Positions 31,328 through 41,501 of a stretch of 64,000 nt of DNA are shown one piece after another. The stretch lies in the NCBI RefSeq assembly GCF_900088415.1, contig NZ_FLLQ01000002.1:372001-436000 (forward strand), written 5' to 3'. Numbering within the stretch: position 1 is the first letter of the stretch; each line of letters opens with the position of its first letter. A program made the translations under genes and the position numbers. This DNA comes from Vibrio mediterranei (lineage in GTDB: Bacteria > Pseudomonadota > Gammaproteobacteria > Enterobacterales > Vibrionaceae). Below the pieces are notes generated by a model, which worked only from the letters and a program-made list of their open reading frames with translations, searched no databases and was not told where the DNA came from.

Positions 31328-33319
31328 ATGCAGGGTTCCGTTATACGGAGGATGTACGCTGGGTTCACGCTCATCGTCATTCTTTTTGTTATCACCATTA
31401 TGATTATGCTCAGTGGCATGAACCAAATTCATCAGTATTTTGGCTCTGTTTCTAAGTCCTCTCTCCCACTAGTTTCTCTTTCGAATCAAACCAGTGTGCA
31501 ATTGTTGTCTGCGGACAAATCCTTCAAAGATTTCCTCACTACGCAGAACGAAGAAAGAATGACTATCCGTCGCGAAGAGTTTTCCGCTTCAATGGAAGAG
31601 TTTGGTCGTGACTTAGAACAACTCGCTAGCGCTAGTGCCGGTTTCCCCGAACTAGAAAACCGAATTGGCGAACTGCGTGAGGTTCAAGCTCGCTATAGCG
31701 AAGAAGCTCAAGAAGCAATGGATAACTATCAATCCATGTTCTCAGCTCAAGAACAGGTTCAACTCTCCACACGACGATTCCAAAAACTCCACTCAGACCT
31801 CTCTGTTGGCATGAAAGAGTATGTAGATGACGCTTCGAGTATTTCTGTCAAAGTGATGGCAAAAAGTTACTTTATCAAACTAAAAGACGCCGAACTCATC
31901 ACTTCAGATGCACTAGCCAGTAGCGATACCGTCTTCGTTCAAGAAGCCGTTAATAAAAACCGCAAAGCCGTCACTCACCTCAACTACGCTTACCGCGGCT
32001 TAGTTACACAAATGCCAGAGTTGAAGAAAGTGTTTGAGAGCTCTGTGGAACAATTTACCAAAGATGTCGGCCAGAAAGGCGGCGTGTTAGACCAACATAA
32101 TAATTATTTGATCGCCAGAGCTGCTCTGTATCAAAACATCGAAAATCTAGCTCTGGAAGTAGACGGCGCGATGGCGACCCTTAACGGCTTCACCGAAACT
32201 GCGACAGCCAATCTAAACCAATCTCTTGAACAAGCTGGCACTATCTATGACGAAGGCGTAATAAAAGCCATTGGTATCGGTGTGGTCGTTGTCTTAATTG
32301 CAGTTGGTATTGGTTACCACATTGCGCAAAGTGTACGTCAACCACTAAACAGCACACTCAAAACACTAGAAAGCTTAACCGAAGGCGACATGACGCAGCG
32401 CATTGAAGTGAAATACAACAATGAGTTCCGCCGTCTAGGCAACCACATTAATACGCTTGCAGACAGCCTGCACAACGTGTTGGTCAAACTGAATGATGCA
32501 TCGGACAACCTAACAGATACTGCAAGCAACAACCAAAGCACGTCTTTGAGTGCGCAAAGCCAACTTAGTGCGCAGCGTGAGCAAACCGCTAACGTCGCGA
32601 CGGCAATGACCGAAATGTCTCATTCAGTACAGGAAGTGGCAAACAGTGCGCAAAACTCGTTAGAGAAGGTACATCAAGTCGAATCAGCCTCTGAATCTGG
32701 TCGTCAGATCATGAGTACCAATATCAGTACCATCAATCAGTTGGAGCTTCGTCTTAATGAATCGGTTGAAGCGGTTGGCGAACTTCAGAAGATGAGCAGC
32801 CAAATTGGCAGCATTTTAGATGTCATTCGCAACATCGCTGAGCAAACCAACCTACTCGCCCTCAATGCCGCTATTGAAGCAGCACGTGCAGGTGAGCAAG
32901 GACGTGGGTTTGCAGTGGTGGCAGACGAAGTTCGCGTACTGGCTCAGAAGACCACTGAATCTACCACTGAAATCGAAACCATGATCAGTAACTTACAAAC
33001 CAGCTCTAAAAGTGCAGGACAAGTCATTGAAAGCTGTATGAAGGATATGGAACTGTCGGTTGAGCAAGCCTCTACCGCTAATGGAGCCATGGAAGAGATA
33101 CAAGCGTTGATCATTGAAATCAGCCAAATGAGCACGCATATTTCTCAAGCCGCAGGCGAACAAAGTGAAACTACCGTAGATATCGCTAAAAACATCGAGG
33201 AAATCAATCATATTGCCGATGAAAGCTATCAAGCTATGTCGCAAATTGCGGCAACAAGTGAAAGCTTAACTAGCCTAGCTAATCAGCAAAGTGAACTAGT
33301 ACACCGCTTCAAACTTTAG
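31328..33319 (+). CDS. methyl-accepting chemotaxis protein
   Basis: This 663-residue transmembrane receptor signals to CheA/CheW. Membrane segment one is about residues 12-31 and segment two about 312-332; the roughly 280-residue periplasmic part between them is helical, of 4-helix type with unknown ligand. A HAMP domain follows (about 335-385). The signalling tip is [20 protein letters not shown] near residue 505, with [12 protein letters not shown]. No C-terminal CheR/CheB-binding pentapeptide is seen. The start ATG at 31328 has GGGAGAG upstream; an earlier in-frame ATG lacks a ribosome site. V. cholerae also has a receptor gene before its VC1899 homologue. Confidence 0.93.
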   Translation: MQGSVIRRMYAGFTLIVILFVITIMIMLSGMNQIHQYFGSVSKSSLPLVSLSNQTSVQLLSADKSFKDFLTTQNEERMTIRREEFSASMEEFGRDLEQLASASAGFPELENRIGELREVQARYSEEAQEAMDNYQSMFSAQEQVQLSTRRFQKLHSDLSVGMKEYVDDASSISVKVMAKSYFIKLKDAELITSDALASSDTVFVQEAVNKNRKAVTHLNYAYRGLVTQMPELKKVFESSVEQFTKDVGQKGGVLDQHNNYLIARAALYQNIENLALEVDGAMATLNGFTETATANLNQSLEQAGTIYDEGVIKAIGIGVVVVLIAVGIGYHIAQSVRQPLNSTLKTLESLTEGDMTQRIEVKYNNEFRRLGNHINTLADSLHNVLVKLNDASDNLTDTASNNQSTSLSAQSQLSAQREQTANVATAMTEMSHSVQEVANSAQNSLEKVHQVESASESGRQIMSTNISTINQLELRLNESVEAVGELQKMSSQIGSILDVIRNIAEQTNLLALNAAIEAARAGEQGRGFAVVADEVRVLAQKTTESTTEIETMISNLQTSSKSAGQVIESCMKDMELSVEQASTANGAMEEIQALIIEISQMSTHISQAAGEQSETTVDIAKNIEEINHIADESYQAMSQIAATSESLTSLANQQSELVHRFKL

Positions 33320-33352
33320 TTTTCGTGTAAGAAACGCGTAAATTCTCCCCCT

Positions 33353-33388
33353 AAGAGCAGGTTTCATTGAGACCCGCTCTTGTTTTTT
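33353..33388 (+). terminator. chemoreceptor terminator
   Basis: AAGAGC-a-GGT pairs with ACC-c-GCTCTT across an irregular loop, followed by GTTTTTT. Confidence 0.8.
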
Positions 33389-33528
33389 ACAAGTAACGGC
33401 ATTATATCTGAATTATGGCTTGCTTCACTTTTCCATGACCTTTGATTTTGAAAGCCCAAGTTTCGATATCAATGACGAATGTCATGCTCTCATTTTCTTC
33501 AGCAAGCCAATAGTTGAAGGAAACTATA

Positions 33529-34701
33529 ATGGCCGTTCACGTAGGCATAATTGATCAAGATCCCATTCGTTTGGTAACTCCTTTACTGGATGACCGAACC
33601 GTTAGTCGTCACATCATCTTTATTGGTGACGAATCCCAATTTGAAATGTATGAGCGTTTGAGCTCAGTATTGGCGGAGCGCGACATTACTGCAGAATTTT
33701 ACGAAATTCCCAATATCGTCAATACGTCTGTTATCAAACAATCCATTCTCGGTTTAGCTAAGCAACTTAAAGAAAAGAATGTCGAAGTTAAATTGAATGC
33801 CAGTTGCGGCTTAAGACATCGACTGCTTTCTGTCTATGAAGTATTCCGTACCTTCCATTGGCCAATCTTCGTTGTTGAACCGAACAGCGATAAGATGTGC
33901 TGGTTATACCCGGAAGGCGCAACTGATGCGCAAGTACAAGATCATATCACCATCGGTGATTACCTAACGATTTTTGGTGCTCGTGGTGAATTTACTGACT
34001 ACGATCTTCCCCCACAGCTTGACAGAAAACTTTATGAGCTGGGTGAAAAATGGGCGAGTAACGCACTGGAACTGGGTCCGGGTCTAGCGACGCTAAACTA
34101 CTTGGCAACCACATGCCGAAAAGAACAGAAACTCGATGTTGAGCTTTCCGAAAAACAACAAGGTTATCGCGAACTCAATATGCTACTTAGCGATTTGGTA
34201 GAATCTGAAATAGCGACATATGACAACGGCATTTTGACCTTTATCAGTGAAGACGCACGTCGCTTTTCCAATGGGGAATGGTTAGAGAACCTAGTTCATA
34301 GCACAGTCAAACAAATCCAAGACGACTTACCGACCATTCAAGATCGTTCTTTGAATGTTCAAGTATACCGTCAGCTTGGTGAGCGAGAAGTTCGCAACGA
34401 ACTGGATGTCGCATCCGTCGTAAACAATAAATTACACATTATTGAATGTAAGACCAAAGGCATGCGCGACGATGGTGACGACACTCTATACAAACTGGAA
34501 TCGCTGCGTGACTTGTTAGGTGGCCTGCAAGCCCGTGCCATGTTGGTTAGTTTTAGACCACTACGTCACAACGATATTACTCGTGCAGAAGATCTTGGCT
34601 TAGCACTTATTGGACCGGATGAGTTGAAGGATCTAAAACTGCATCTAACCAAATGGTTTAAAGGTGCCGGCGGTATCGATGAGAAAGCTCACCTTTCTTA
34701 A
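33529..34701 (+). CDS. stand-alone CARF-domain nuclease (VC1899/Can2/Card1-like, DUF1887)
   Basis: The 390-residue protein matches the V. cholerae VC1899 type. The N-terminal part (about 1-145) is a CARF domain with a Rossmann-like start AVHVGIIDQDPIRLVTPLL, the fold that binds cyclic oligoadenylates in type III CRISPR. A winged-helix linker is followed by a PD-(D/E)xK nuclease domain: GEWLENL (Glu251), NELDVA (Asp293) and IIECKTKG (Glu306, Lys308). All catalytic positions are intact. In Can2/Card1 this domain is switched on by cyclic tetra-adenylate. No cas gene or repeat array is in the window. The start is set by GAAGGAAAC seven bases before 33529. Confidence 0.88.
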   Translation: MAVHVGIIDQDPIRLVTPLLDDRTVSRHIIFIGDESQFEMYERLSSVLAERDITAEFYEIPNIVNTSVIKQSILGLAKQLKEKNVEVKLNASCGLRHRLLSVYEVFRTFHWPIFVVEPNSDKMCWLYPEGATDAQVQDHITIGDYLTIFGARGEFTDYDLPPQLDRKLYELGEKWASNALELGPGLATLNYLATTCRKEQKLDVELSEKQQGYRELNMLLSDLVESEIATYDNGILTFISEDARRFSNGEWLENLVHSTVKQIQDDLPTIQDRSLNVQVYRQLGEREVRNELDVASVVNNKLHIIECKTKGMRDDGDDTLYKLESLRDLLGGLQARAMLVSFRPLRHNDITRAEDLGLALIGPDELKDLKLHLTKWFKGAGGIDEKAHLS

Positions 34702-34715
34702 GCAGATAGAAACAG

Positions 34716-34743
34716 AAAAAGCTTGGCCATCGCCAAGCTTTTT
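34716..34743. terminator. bidirectional terminator, CARF gene/MFS gene
   Basis: AAAAAGCTTGGC and GCCAAGCTTTTT form a 12-base stem with loop CATC between the two convergent genes. Confidence 0.9.
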
Positions 34744-34759
34744 TACTTTGATTTTGCGT

Positions 34760-36004
34760 TTACGCTGCAGCTTGTTGCTGCTTATGCTTTACCGACGCTT
34801 TGTGTTTCGCGCCAACAATGACAATACATACATATGCAGCAATCGTCAGGGCTAAAATAGCAAATGGCAACGCTGCCCAACCAAACCCATCTACAGCAAC
34901 ACCACTGATAACGCTACCAGCAGCAAAACCTAATGAGATGAAGAACATCATTAAGCCTTGAGTCAGACCACCACCTACTACGGTCAAGCGAGCAGCAATC
35001 GCTGGTGAAATCATATCGGTGATAGTGATACCTTGCAGATAGATTAGGAACAAGCCTAGGGTAATAATGTAGTGCACACTCATTCCGGCTTCAGCTATCA
35101 CATAAAGCAAACCAATCACGACGATAGACGCAATCGCTGACACTTTGAATAAGCTAAGATTGCCGTAGCGTGCCACAAAGCGCTCAGCCGCGATTAAGAT
35201 AAACAGACCTACAACTGACGCCACCGAGAGATTCGCAGCTGATAGAGATTGCGCGACACCGTAAGCGTTTTCTAGTAGGTTCGGATATTGAGCCTGAAAT
35301 GCCCCCTGTCCAGCACATAGCAAACCAACAGCCAGTAGGAACAAACCGAAGTTTGAGAATAGTGATTTTGCTAGACCAACGTCTTCTTTACCATCGACAT
35401 CCGCTTCGGCACTCGCCTCAGCGTTATCCAGTACTCGTTGAGCTGCTGCTTTATTGGTAAACATGGTTATAACGAACAGTACAGCAACAATGGCCATCAT
35501 AACGCCAAAACGTTGTTCGTAAGACCACCCTAAATCAGTGATATATGCCAAGGCTACACCAGATAGTAAAGCACCAATAATAAGGGTTTGAGCCATACGA
35601 CCAAGCTTCATCGCTTCAGTTTTTGTATCGTAGCCCGCAAACGTAATAAAAACTGGGTTTAGCATAAGAAGAATAGCTGAGCCTACACCGAAACATGCAG
35701 CACCCACCAGCATCATTGGGAAGCTTTCGCCCGCGACGACGAAACTTGCTCCAGCAAGCAGATAACAGATCATACCGAAAAGCTGCGCATGTCGATGCGC
35801 TTTATACTTATCAGCTAGGCCCCCAATAATTGGAGCGGCAAGACCCGCCATACCAAATACAGCCATTGCCAGACCCGCTTGAGTCGCACTACCAGTGCGA
35901 GCTAGAATAAAGGAAGGCATTAACATAGGAATAAACACGATTTGCACAATGCCATATGCAAAGTGCGCCGCAAACCAGCCCTCTAAGCCAAGTTTTTTCA
36001 ACAT
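34760..36004 (-). CDS. MFS transporter, copy 1 of a paralogous pair
   Basis: The 414-residue carrier has about twelve membrane segments and the MFS loop GGLADKYKAHRHAQLFG between segments two and three. It is closely similar to the carrier at 43672: both begin MLKK, share AHxAYGxVQxVFIPxxMPxF and QGAFQAQxPNLxxNA, and have TxAxxxG-rich C-termini. It faces a LysR gene, its likely regulator. The family substrate is not recognisable; with the neighbouring catabolic genes an organic or amino acid is a fair guess. Start chosen at ATG 36004 by match to the paralogue; TTG 36019 is possible. Confidence 0.85.
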   Translation of the reverse strand: MLKKLGLEGWFAAHFAYGIVQIVFIPMLMPSFILARTGSATQAGLAMAVFGMAGLAAPIIGGLADKYKAHRHAQLFGMICYLLAGASFVVAGESFPMMLVGAACFGVGSAILLMLNPVFITFAGYDTKTEAMKLGRMAQTLIIGALLSGVALAYITDLGWSYEQRFGVMMAIVAVLFVITMFTNKAAAQRVLDNAEASAEADVDGKEDVGLAKSLFSNFGLFLLAVGLLCAGQGAFQAQYPNLLENAYGVAQSLSAANLSVASVVGLFILIAAERFVARYGNLSLFKVSAIASIVVIGLLYVIAEAGMSVHYIITLGLFLIYLQGITITDMISPAIAARLTVVGGGLTQGLMMFFISLGFAAGSVISGVAVDGFGWAALPFAILALTIAAYVCIVIVGAKHKASVKHKQQQAAA

Positions 36005-36368
36005 GATCACAGACCTCAATAGATCATTACCCTTAGTGTTGTGGGTAACAAATTAAACCACAGCAAAAAGATCCGTTTTCTACTGAGCGAATAGCCAGCC
36101 CACGCCAAATCTAGGTAAATAATCAACCGAGTAAACACTCTGTTTGACCCGTTGTTAACCATAAAAATACTGGGCTTATTTATAGTGATGATAATATCAG
36201 CCTACCTACAAAGTCGTAATAGCCTAAAGTCTCCAGTGTTAAGCCCACACTTCTCTCAGCGTCAAGTTTGTTATACTCTAAACATGCTGACAGAAAGAAT
36301 AGTAGTCATCTACCCAGACGTGTTGGGTATATACTTTGCCGCTAATTATTAAGGTAGGAGTTTGCCTT
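36005..36368. promoter_or_regulatory. divergent MFS/LysR control region
   Basis: A 364-base gap between divergent starts, typical for LysR control. TTACCC (36027-36032) and GGGTAA (36043-36048) form an inverted repeat with ten bases between, 23 bases upstream of the carrier start. It may be an operator. The LysR start is preceded by TAGGAG at 36355-36360. No small gene is evident. Confidence 0.5.
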
Positions 36369-37250
36369 ATGAATCTCACCAAACTTAGAGTGTTTGCGTT
36401 AACTGCAGAGCATGGTTCATTGACCAAAGTTGCTAATATTATGGGTAAAACGCGCACCTCACTAAGTATGGCGCTATCCAGTTTAGAAGATGAATTGGGT
36501 GTTGAACTGTTTGAACGGACTCGTAATCGTCTGGTATTAAATGACGCGGGAAGTGCTTTACTGCCCGATTGTCGAAACATCCTCAATATGGCAGAAAGTC
36601 TGTACTCAAAAGCCGAGCAGTTTCGACAAGGTGACAGTGACAAAATACGCATCGCCTATGACGACACACTACCGTCTTCATTCTGGCGCAAACAACTTGT
36701 TGCTTTGTCTGACGAGTTTCCACATGTCTCCCTGACCGTAATCAAAGCCTCCAGTGCCGATATCCCGACACTCGTTCGTGAAAACCACGTAGATCTTGGC
36801 TATGGTTTGGTCTTTAGCTCAGGCGATGACCCACAAGTTAAGGTTCGTGCTCTGCATCGTATTCGAATGATGGCGGTATGTTCCCCTAAGCATGAATTGG
36901 CTAAACTCACCAACGTTACCAGTACCGACATTAGTGCCCATCGGCAAATCGTGCTGTCTCACTTGTTTGAAGAGATCCATCAAGACTTTCGCCCCATTTC
37001 AAGTAGCACAATGAGCTTTTCTAATTACCAAGAAGTATTGGATGCGGTTATCGATAATTTAGGTTGGGCGATCATTCCTGAGACATTGGTAAAACAAGAG
37101 TTACGCCAAGAACATTTAGTGGTCGTGAAGCATCCGAACGGCATGTATTTTGAGAGCTTTGGCGAGATGTCACGCCCGAACGATCATGCGGTAGAAACAA
37201 GACAAGCACTGATCGATGGCATCGAAGAAGGTATCTACGACTTGTTTTAA
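36369..37250 (+). CDS. LysR-type transcriptional regulator
   Basis: The 293-residue protein has the N-terminal winged helix (LTKLRVFALTAEHGSLTKVA, GVELFERTRNRLVLNDAG) and a C-terminal effector-binding domain (FSSGDDPQVKVRAL region). It is divergent from the MFS carrier 34760 and lies before the aldehyde dehydrogenase operon, so it probably controls one or both in response to the cluster's substrate. Start at 36369 has TAGGAG eight bases upstream. Confidence 0.93.
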   Translation: MNLTKLRVFALTAEHGSLTKVANIMGKTRTSLSMALSSLEDELGVELFERTRNRLVLNDAGSALLPDCRNILNMAESLYSKAEQFRQGDSDKIRIAYDDTLPSSFWRKQLVALSDEFPHVSLTVIKASSADIPTLVRENHVDLGYGLVFSSGDDPQVKVRALHRIRMMAVCSPKHELAKLTNVTSTDISAHRQIVLSHLFEEIHQDFRPISSSTMSFSNYQEVLDAVIDNLGWAIIPETLVKQELRQEHLVVVKHPNGMYFESFGEMSRPNDHAVETRQALIDGIEEGIYDLF

Positions 37251-37271
37251 CGATCCGCTTTCATAAACGAG

Positions 37272-37300
37272 AAAAGCCGAAGCAAATGCTTCGGCTTTTT
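37272..37300. terminator. bidirectional terminator, LysR/aldehyde dehydrogenase
   Basis: AAAAGCCGAAGC and its complement around a short AAAT loop, with flanking A and T tracts, between convergent genes. Confidence 0.88.
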
Positions 37301-37324
37301 CGTTTCTCGATTGGGGTAAATCGA

Positions 37325-38701
37325 TTAAACGATGCGCAGACCGCCTTGAGCGATTGCGAAACGACGTGCACGAGTGAACGAGTACGCGTTTGTAATACCT
37401 TCACCAGTTGGACCAGCGATTGTGAACGTTGAAGTACCTTCAGCGTTGTAACCTACACCAGATAGTGTTGGACCGTTGTGTGCGAAGATAGTTGTGTTGA
37501 TAGCACGACCGAACTTAGTTACGTTCTCGATGTTGCCAGAGTAGATACATGCAGAGTGCTTATTACCACGCTCAGCTGCAACAGCACGCTCGATAGCTTC
37601 GTCGATGTTCGCACAACGAACAACTGGAAGTACTGGCATCATTTGCTCTACGTGCACTAGTGGGTGATCGTTCTCAACAACCATAACCGCTAGACGAGTC
37701 TCAGACTCAACGCCGATAGACTTAAGGATCTCACCAGCATCTTGACCAACGTGTTGCTTAACTGGATGCCATACGCGAGCAATTTCTTGTGCAGTACATG
37801 GCTTAGCACCGTCGATTTCATCCATAGTTAGGATTTGTGCAGTTAGCTTCTCAGCTTCTTCTGCAGAAAGAACGTAAGCACCTGTTGCTTCTAGCTTAGC
37901 TAGGAACTCGTCAGCTACTGAATCTTCAACGAAGACTTCTTTCTCACCGATACATAGTAGGTTGTTATCGAAAGATGCACCGCCGTAAACGCCTGCCGCA
38001 GCTAGGTCTAGGTTAGCAGAAGCGTCAACGATTACAGGTGGGTTACCTGCGCCAGCGCCTACACCTTTTTTACCAGATTGTAGGATTGCTTTCACTAGAC
38101 CTGGGCCACCAGTACCAACTAGCATGTTTACTAGTGGAGATTTAGCGATTTCGTTAAGAGTTTCTAGCGTAGGCTCTTTAACCATAGTAACTAGGTTAGC
38201 TGGGCCGCCTGCTTCAACAATAGTCTTGTTGATCATGTCGATCATTACCGCAGAAACAACTTTTGAAGATGGGTGAACGTTGAACGTTACCGCGTTACCA
38301 GACGCTAGCATAGAGATAGCGTTGTTAACGATAGTTTCAGTTGGGTTAGTTACAGGAGTAACAGCACCGATAACACCGTATGGTGCACGCTCTTCTAGAG
38401 AAATACCGTTGTCACCAGACCATACTTTAGTTTCTAGAACTTCAGTGCCCGGAGTCTTAGCAGCAGTTAGCTGGTGCTTAGCGATCTTGTCTTCAACACG
38501 ACCTAGTTTAGTTTCTTCACGAACCATTTTCGCGAAGTCTTCAGCTTTAGCTAGAACCGCACCACGGATAGCAGTAAGGATAGCTTCACGGCCTTCTTTG
38601 GTAGAGTTAGCGTAGAATTCAACTTGAGCTTTGTGAGTTGCTTCGATTGCTGCTTCAACAGTTTCGAATACACCTTGTGCGTTATTGATATCGAATGACA
38701 T
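37325..38701 (-). CDS. CoA-acylating aldehyde dehydrogenase (EutE/PduP-like)
   Basis: The enzyme converts an aldehyde, CoA and NAD to acyl-CoA. The 458-residue protein resembles EutE/PduP: ERAPYGVIGAVTPVTNPTE (105-123), GAGAGNPPVIVD (215-226) and the catalytic Cys250 in NNLLCIGEK. It lacks the N-terminal targeting helix of microcompartment forms, and no shell genes are near, so it is a free cytosolic enzyme. It is last in the ptb-buk operon, 80 bases after buk. With those it would convert an aldehyde to an acid and make ATP. Start 38701 has AAGG upstream. Confidence 0.88.
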   Translation of the reverse strand: MSFDINNAQGVFETVEAAIEATHKAQVEFYANSTKEGREAILTAIRGAVLAKAEDFAKMVREETKLGRVEDKIAKHQLTAAKTPGTEVLETKVWSGDNGISLEERAPYGVIGAVTPVTNPTETIVNNAISMLASGNAVTFNVHPSSKVVSAVMIDMINKTIVEAGGPANLVTMVKEPTLETLNEIAKSPLVNMLVGTGGPGLVKAILQSGKKGVGAGAGNPPVIVDASANLDLAAAGVYGGASFDNNLLCIGEKEVFVEDSVADEFLAKLEATGAYVLSAEEAEKLTAQILTMDEIDGAKPCTAQEIARVWHPVKQHVGQDAGEILKSIGVESETRLAVMVVENDHPLVHVEQMMPVLPVVRCANIDEAIERAVAAERGNKHSACIYSGNIENVTKFGRAINTTIFAHNGPTLSGVGYNAEGTSTFTIAGPTGEGITNAYSFTRARRFAIAQGGLRIV

Positions 38702-38781
38702 TTTAATTACCTTCTGTAAAGTATTCAGTGGCGAGCCACTTCTACAGAGCAGGTTCATGACCTGCCCAAATCTTTAATTCA

Positions 38782-39846
38782 TTAAGCGTATGTTTTCGCC
38801 GCTTCTTCGCCGTTAGCCACACGCAGTGTGCCTAGTACAAGTGCTTCTAGTTCAACTTCACCTGGGAACTTAGTTACCGGAGCAATGAACTCAACGCGCT
38901 TAGTGATTTCAGCTGTGATGTATTTGCTGTAAGCGATACCACCTGTTAGCAGGATTCCATCAACTTTCTCACCACCGAATACCGCGCCCATTGCCGCGAT
39001 TTGCTTAGACACTTGGTAAGCCATTGCATCAGTGACTAGTTTGAACTCAGCGTCGCCCGCTTCCGCTTTCTCTTCGATTTCACGCATATCAATGCTACCT
39101 GTGTAGCTAAAGGCGCCGCCTTTACCTTGGATGAATGCTTTCATCTCAGCATGCGTGTACTCACCGCTGAAGCAGATGTCAATTAGCTCACGAGTTGGCA
39201 GGTCACCAGAGCGCTCAGGAGTGAAAGGGCCTTCAGAAACCGCGTCGTTTACGTCAACAGTACGACCGCCCATGTGAGCACCAACAGTGATACCGCCACC
39301 CATGTGACACACGATAACGTTCACGTCTTCGTATTTCTTACCTTGCTGTTCAGCAAACTGACGAGCGATCGCTTTCTGGTTAAGCGCATGGAAACGACCT
39401 TTGCGTTTAATGGCTTTGTGACCAGAGAAAGCCGCTAGCTCAGATAACTCATAAGTCACTGGTGCGTCAGTGAAGAACGCTTCAATACCGTTCTCGTCTG
39501 CAATCTCTTTACCGATGATGCCTGCGAGGCTTGCTGGGTGTTGAATTTGTGCTTCAAGAAGATCAGCGATGACTGCATCGTCAACTTTGTAAGTACCACC
39601 AGTGATTGGCTTAAGAACACCGCCACGACATGCAATAGCACCTAGTTCAGACGCTTTAACACCAGCTTCTTCTAGTGCCGCTAGGATCGCTTCTTTACGG
39701 AATGCTTTCTGGTGAGCAACAACCGCGCCAAACGGTGCCAACTCTTCAGCACTGTGACGTAATGTTTTCTCGAACAGCTCAGTAGTGCCTTCGAAAACAC
39801 CGATTTTTGTAGAGGTAGAGCCAGGGTTGATAGCTAGAATTTTCAT
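38782..39846 (-). CDS. buk: butyrate kinase-type acyl kinase
   Basis: It transfers phosphate from an acyl phosphate to ADP, making ATP and a carboxylate. The ASKHA-fold motifs are INPGSTSTK near residue 6, CHMGGGITVGAHMGGRTVDVND with the phosphate loop, and GGIAYSK towards the end. FTPERSGDLPT is typical of butyrate kinases rather than acetate kinases. 354 residues is the Buk size. It follows ptb by 36 bases. The acyl chain used here (butyryl, branched or other) cannot be told. Confidence 0.9.
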   Translation of the reverse strand: MKILAINPGSTSTKIGVFEGTTELFEKTLRHSAEELAPFGAVVAHQKAFRKEAILAALEEAGVKASELGAIACRGGVLKPITGGTYKVDDAVIADLLEAQIQHPASLAGIIGKEIADENGIEAFFTDAPVTYELSELAAFSGHKAIKRKGRFHALNQKAIARQFAEQQGKKYEDVNVIVCHMGGGITVGAHMGGRTVDVNDAVSEGPFTPERSGDLPTRELIDICFSGEYTHAEMKAFIQGKGGAFSYTGSIDMREIEEKAEAGDAEFKLVTDAMAYQVSKQIAAMGAVFGGEKVDGILLTGGIAYSKYITAEITKRVEFIAPVTKFPGEVELEALVLGTLRVANGEEAAKTYA

Positions 39847-39882
39847 CACTTATAAACCTAATTTAGTTATTGCTATTTATGA

Positions 39883-40818
39883 TTAAGCAGACGCTTCTGC
39901 GGCTGTTTTCTGTTGGCTCATTGCAGCAACAGAACAAGCAAGCGCGATAGAGACTGTCTTCTCTGCTTCGCCGTCAGCGCGAGACACAAGAACAACAGGA
40001 ATACGAGCACCAAGTAGAACACCCGCCATGCTAAAGCCAGCCATGTACTGAAGTGCTTTCGCAAACACGTTGCCTACTTCGATGTTTGGAACCATTAGGA
40101 TATCGGCGTTGCCCGCTACTGGAGACTCATAACCTTTTAGGTTTGCAGCGTACTGAGATACCGCGATATCTAGAGAGATAGGACCAGAAACGATACAACC
40201 TTCGATTTCACCGTTTTGGTTCATTTTTTGAAGCTCTGCCGCGTCCATCGTCGCTGGCATCTTGTCGTATGGCTTCTCTTTCGCACATAGATTAGCGACT
40301 TTAGGCTCTTCGATACCTACAGAGTGCGCTAGGCTTACAGCGTTTTTGATGATGCCCGCTTTTTGCTCAAGCGTAGGCATGATGTTCATCGCTGCGTCAG
40401 TAAATACGTGGAAGCTGTCGCCACCTTCTTTGAATAGAACGCCAGCATGGCTAAGCACATTGCCAGTGCGAAGGCCGTGCTCTTTCTTTAGGACTTCTTT
40501 AAGTAGAACAGAAGTGTCAATAAGACCCTTCATTAGTAGGTCGCCTTTACCTTCTGCAATAGCTGAAACTGATGCGGTTGCAATTGCTTCAAGACCGTCG
40601 GCTTCGATGATCTCAAAGTTGGCTAGGTCAACATTTGCTTTCGCCGCTGCTTCGTTAATTAACGCGCGCTCACCAACAAGAATGACGTCTGCCATGCCTT
40701 CTTGGAATGCATTGTTTGCTGCATCAAGCGTTGCATCATCGTGCGCTGCCGCAACAACCATACGTTGTTTCTTGCCGAATTTTTTAGCTTGCTGAATAAA
40801 GAAATCTTTATTGTACAT
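39883..40818 (-). CDS. ptb: phosphate butyryltransferase-type enzyme
   Basis: This enzyme exchanges CoA for phosphate on an acyl group. The 311-residue protein matches the phosphate acetyl/butyryltransferase family (KGLIDTSVLLKEVLKKEHGLRTG region, FTDAAMNIMPTLEQK, EGCIVSGPISLDIAVS, NADILMVPNIEVGN). The short length and sequence fit Ptb, not the long Pta of vibrios. First gene of the ptb-buk-aldehyde dehydrogenase operon; a long divergent promoter region separates it from the decarboxylase-like gene. Confidence 0.9.
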   Translation of the reverse strand: MYNKDFFIQQAKKFGKKQRMVVAAAHDDATLDAANNAFQEGMADVILVGERALINEAAAKANVDLANFEIIEADGLEAIATASVSAIAEGKGDLLMKGLIDTSVLLKEVLKKEHGLRTGNVLSHAGVLFKEGGDSFHVFTDAAMNIMPTLEQKAGIIKNAVSLAHSVGIEEPKVANLCAKEKPYDKMPATMDAAELQKMNQNGEIEGCIVSGPISLDIAVSQYAANLKGYESPVAGNADILMVPNIEVGNVFAKALQYMAGFSMAGVLLGARIPVVLVSRADGEAEKTVSIALACSVAAMSQQKTAAEASA

Positions 40819-41501
40819 AGGGGCGATACCTTTTAATTAAGAAGAAGGAAACAACCTTCTTTTTATTTTCGATAAATATTCATCAAAGGGAGTAATCAAT
40901 TATTGTGGAGCAATAAATTGAGACTATTTTTAACCCTTTCAAAGGATGGAATTAATCTATCTCAGGTATCGTCGAAATAAACTTCACTCAGAGTCAGGTT
41001 TTTTGACCGTTTTACGGTAACAATGATTTGACGATGAATAATTGAAGCAATGAAGTATCAACCAGGGCTATAACTGGCGATCTTCATCACAAAAACAACT
41101 TATATTTTCGCGTAGAAAAATAGACTTTTTACTGTCCTAGCCTTAGGTAACACTACAAAGTAACCGAGTAATTTACTTTATAGCGAATAGGTAACAATTA
41201 CTGGTTATTGCCTTTATTAGTGGAATTTATGGATTGTCACGCTCTAATAACCACTTCAACACCAAAGTCAGAAAGCCATATTCATTCATCAGAGGAATGA
41301 TTTTGCTTCCTGATGCAAGTTGTTATTTTTCGCTAGCGTAAGTTTTTTTGACGCTGAGTGATGTGCTTGGGGACAACTTCCAAGAATATACTCAACAGCA
41401 ACAAATCAATACCGCATTCGAGCCTTTGTAGAGTCCAAAACTCAGTAAATAAATCGAATGTAACTTCATGATAATCATTGACTAAATAGTAAGGGTCGAA
41501 G
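40819..41501. promoter_or_regulatory. long divergent control region, ptb operon/decarboxylase
   Basis: This 683-base gap separates divergent catabolic genes. It has three copies of GGTAACA(A/C)T at 41016, 41146 and 41190; the second and third extend to TAGGTAACA and lie 44 bases apart. ACCGT-TTT-ACGGT (41007-41019) is a small palindrome overlapping the first copy. These are candidate regulator sites. I see no reading frame worth calling and no terminator-like leader. Confidence 0.45.

Noticed and set aside
37325..38701. Bacterial microcompartment pathway
   Set aside because: The aldehyde dehydrogenase lacks the N-terminal targeting helix, and no shell protein genes are in the window.
40819..41501. 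Missing gene in the long gap between ptb and the decarboxylase-like gene
   Set aside because: No frame of useful length with a ribosome site is visible. The gap fits divergent regulation with several repeats.
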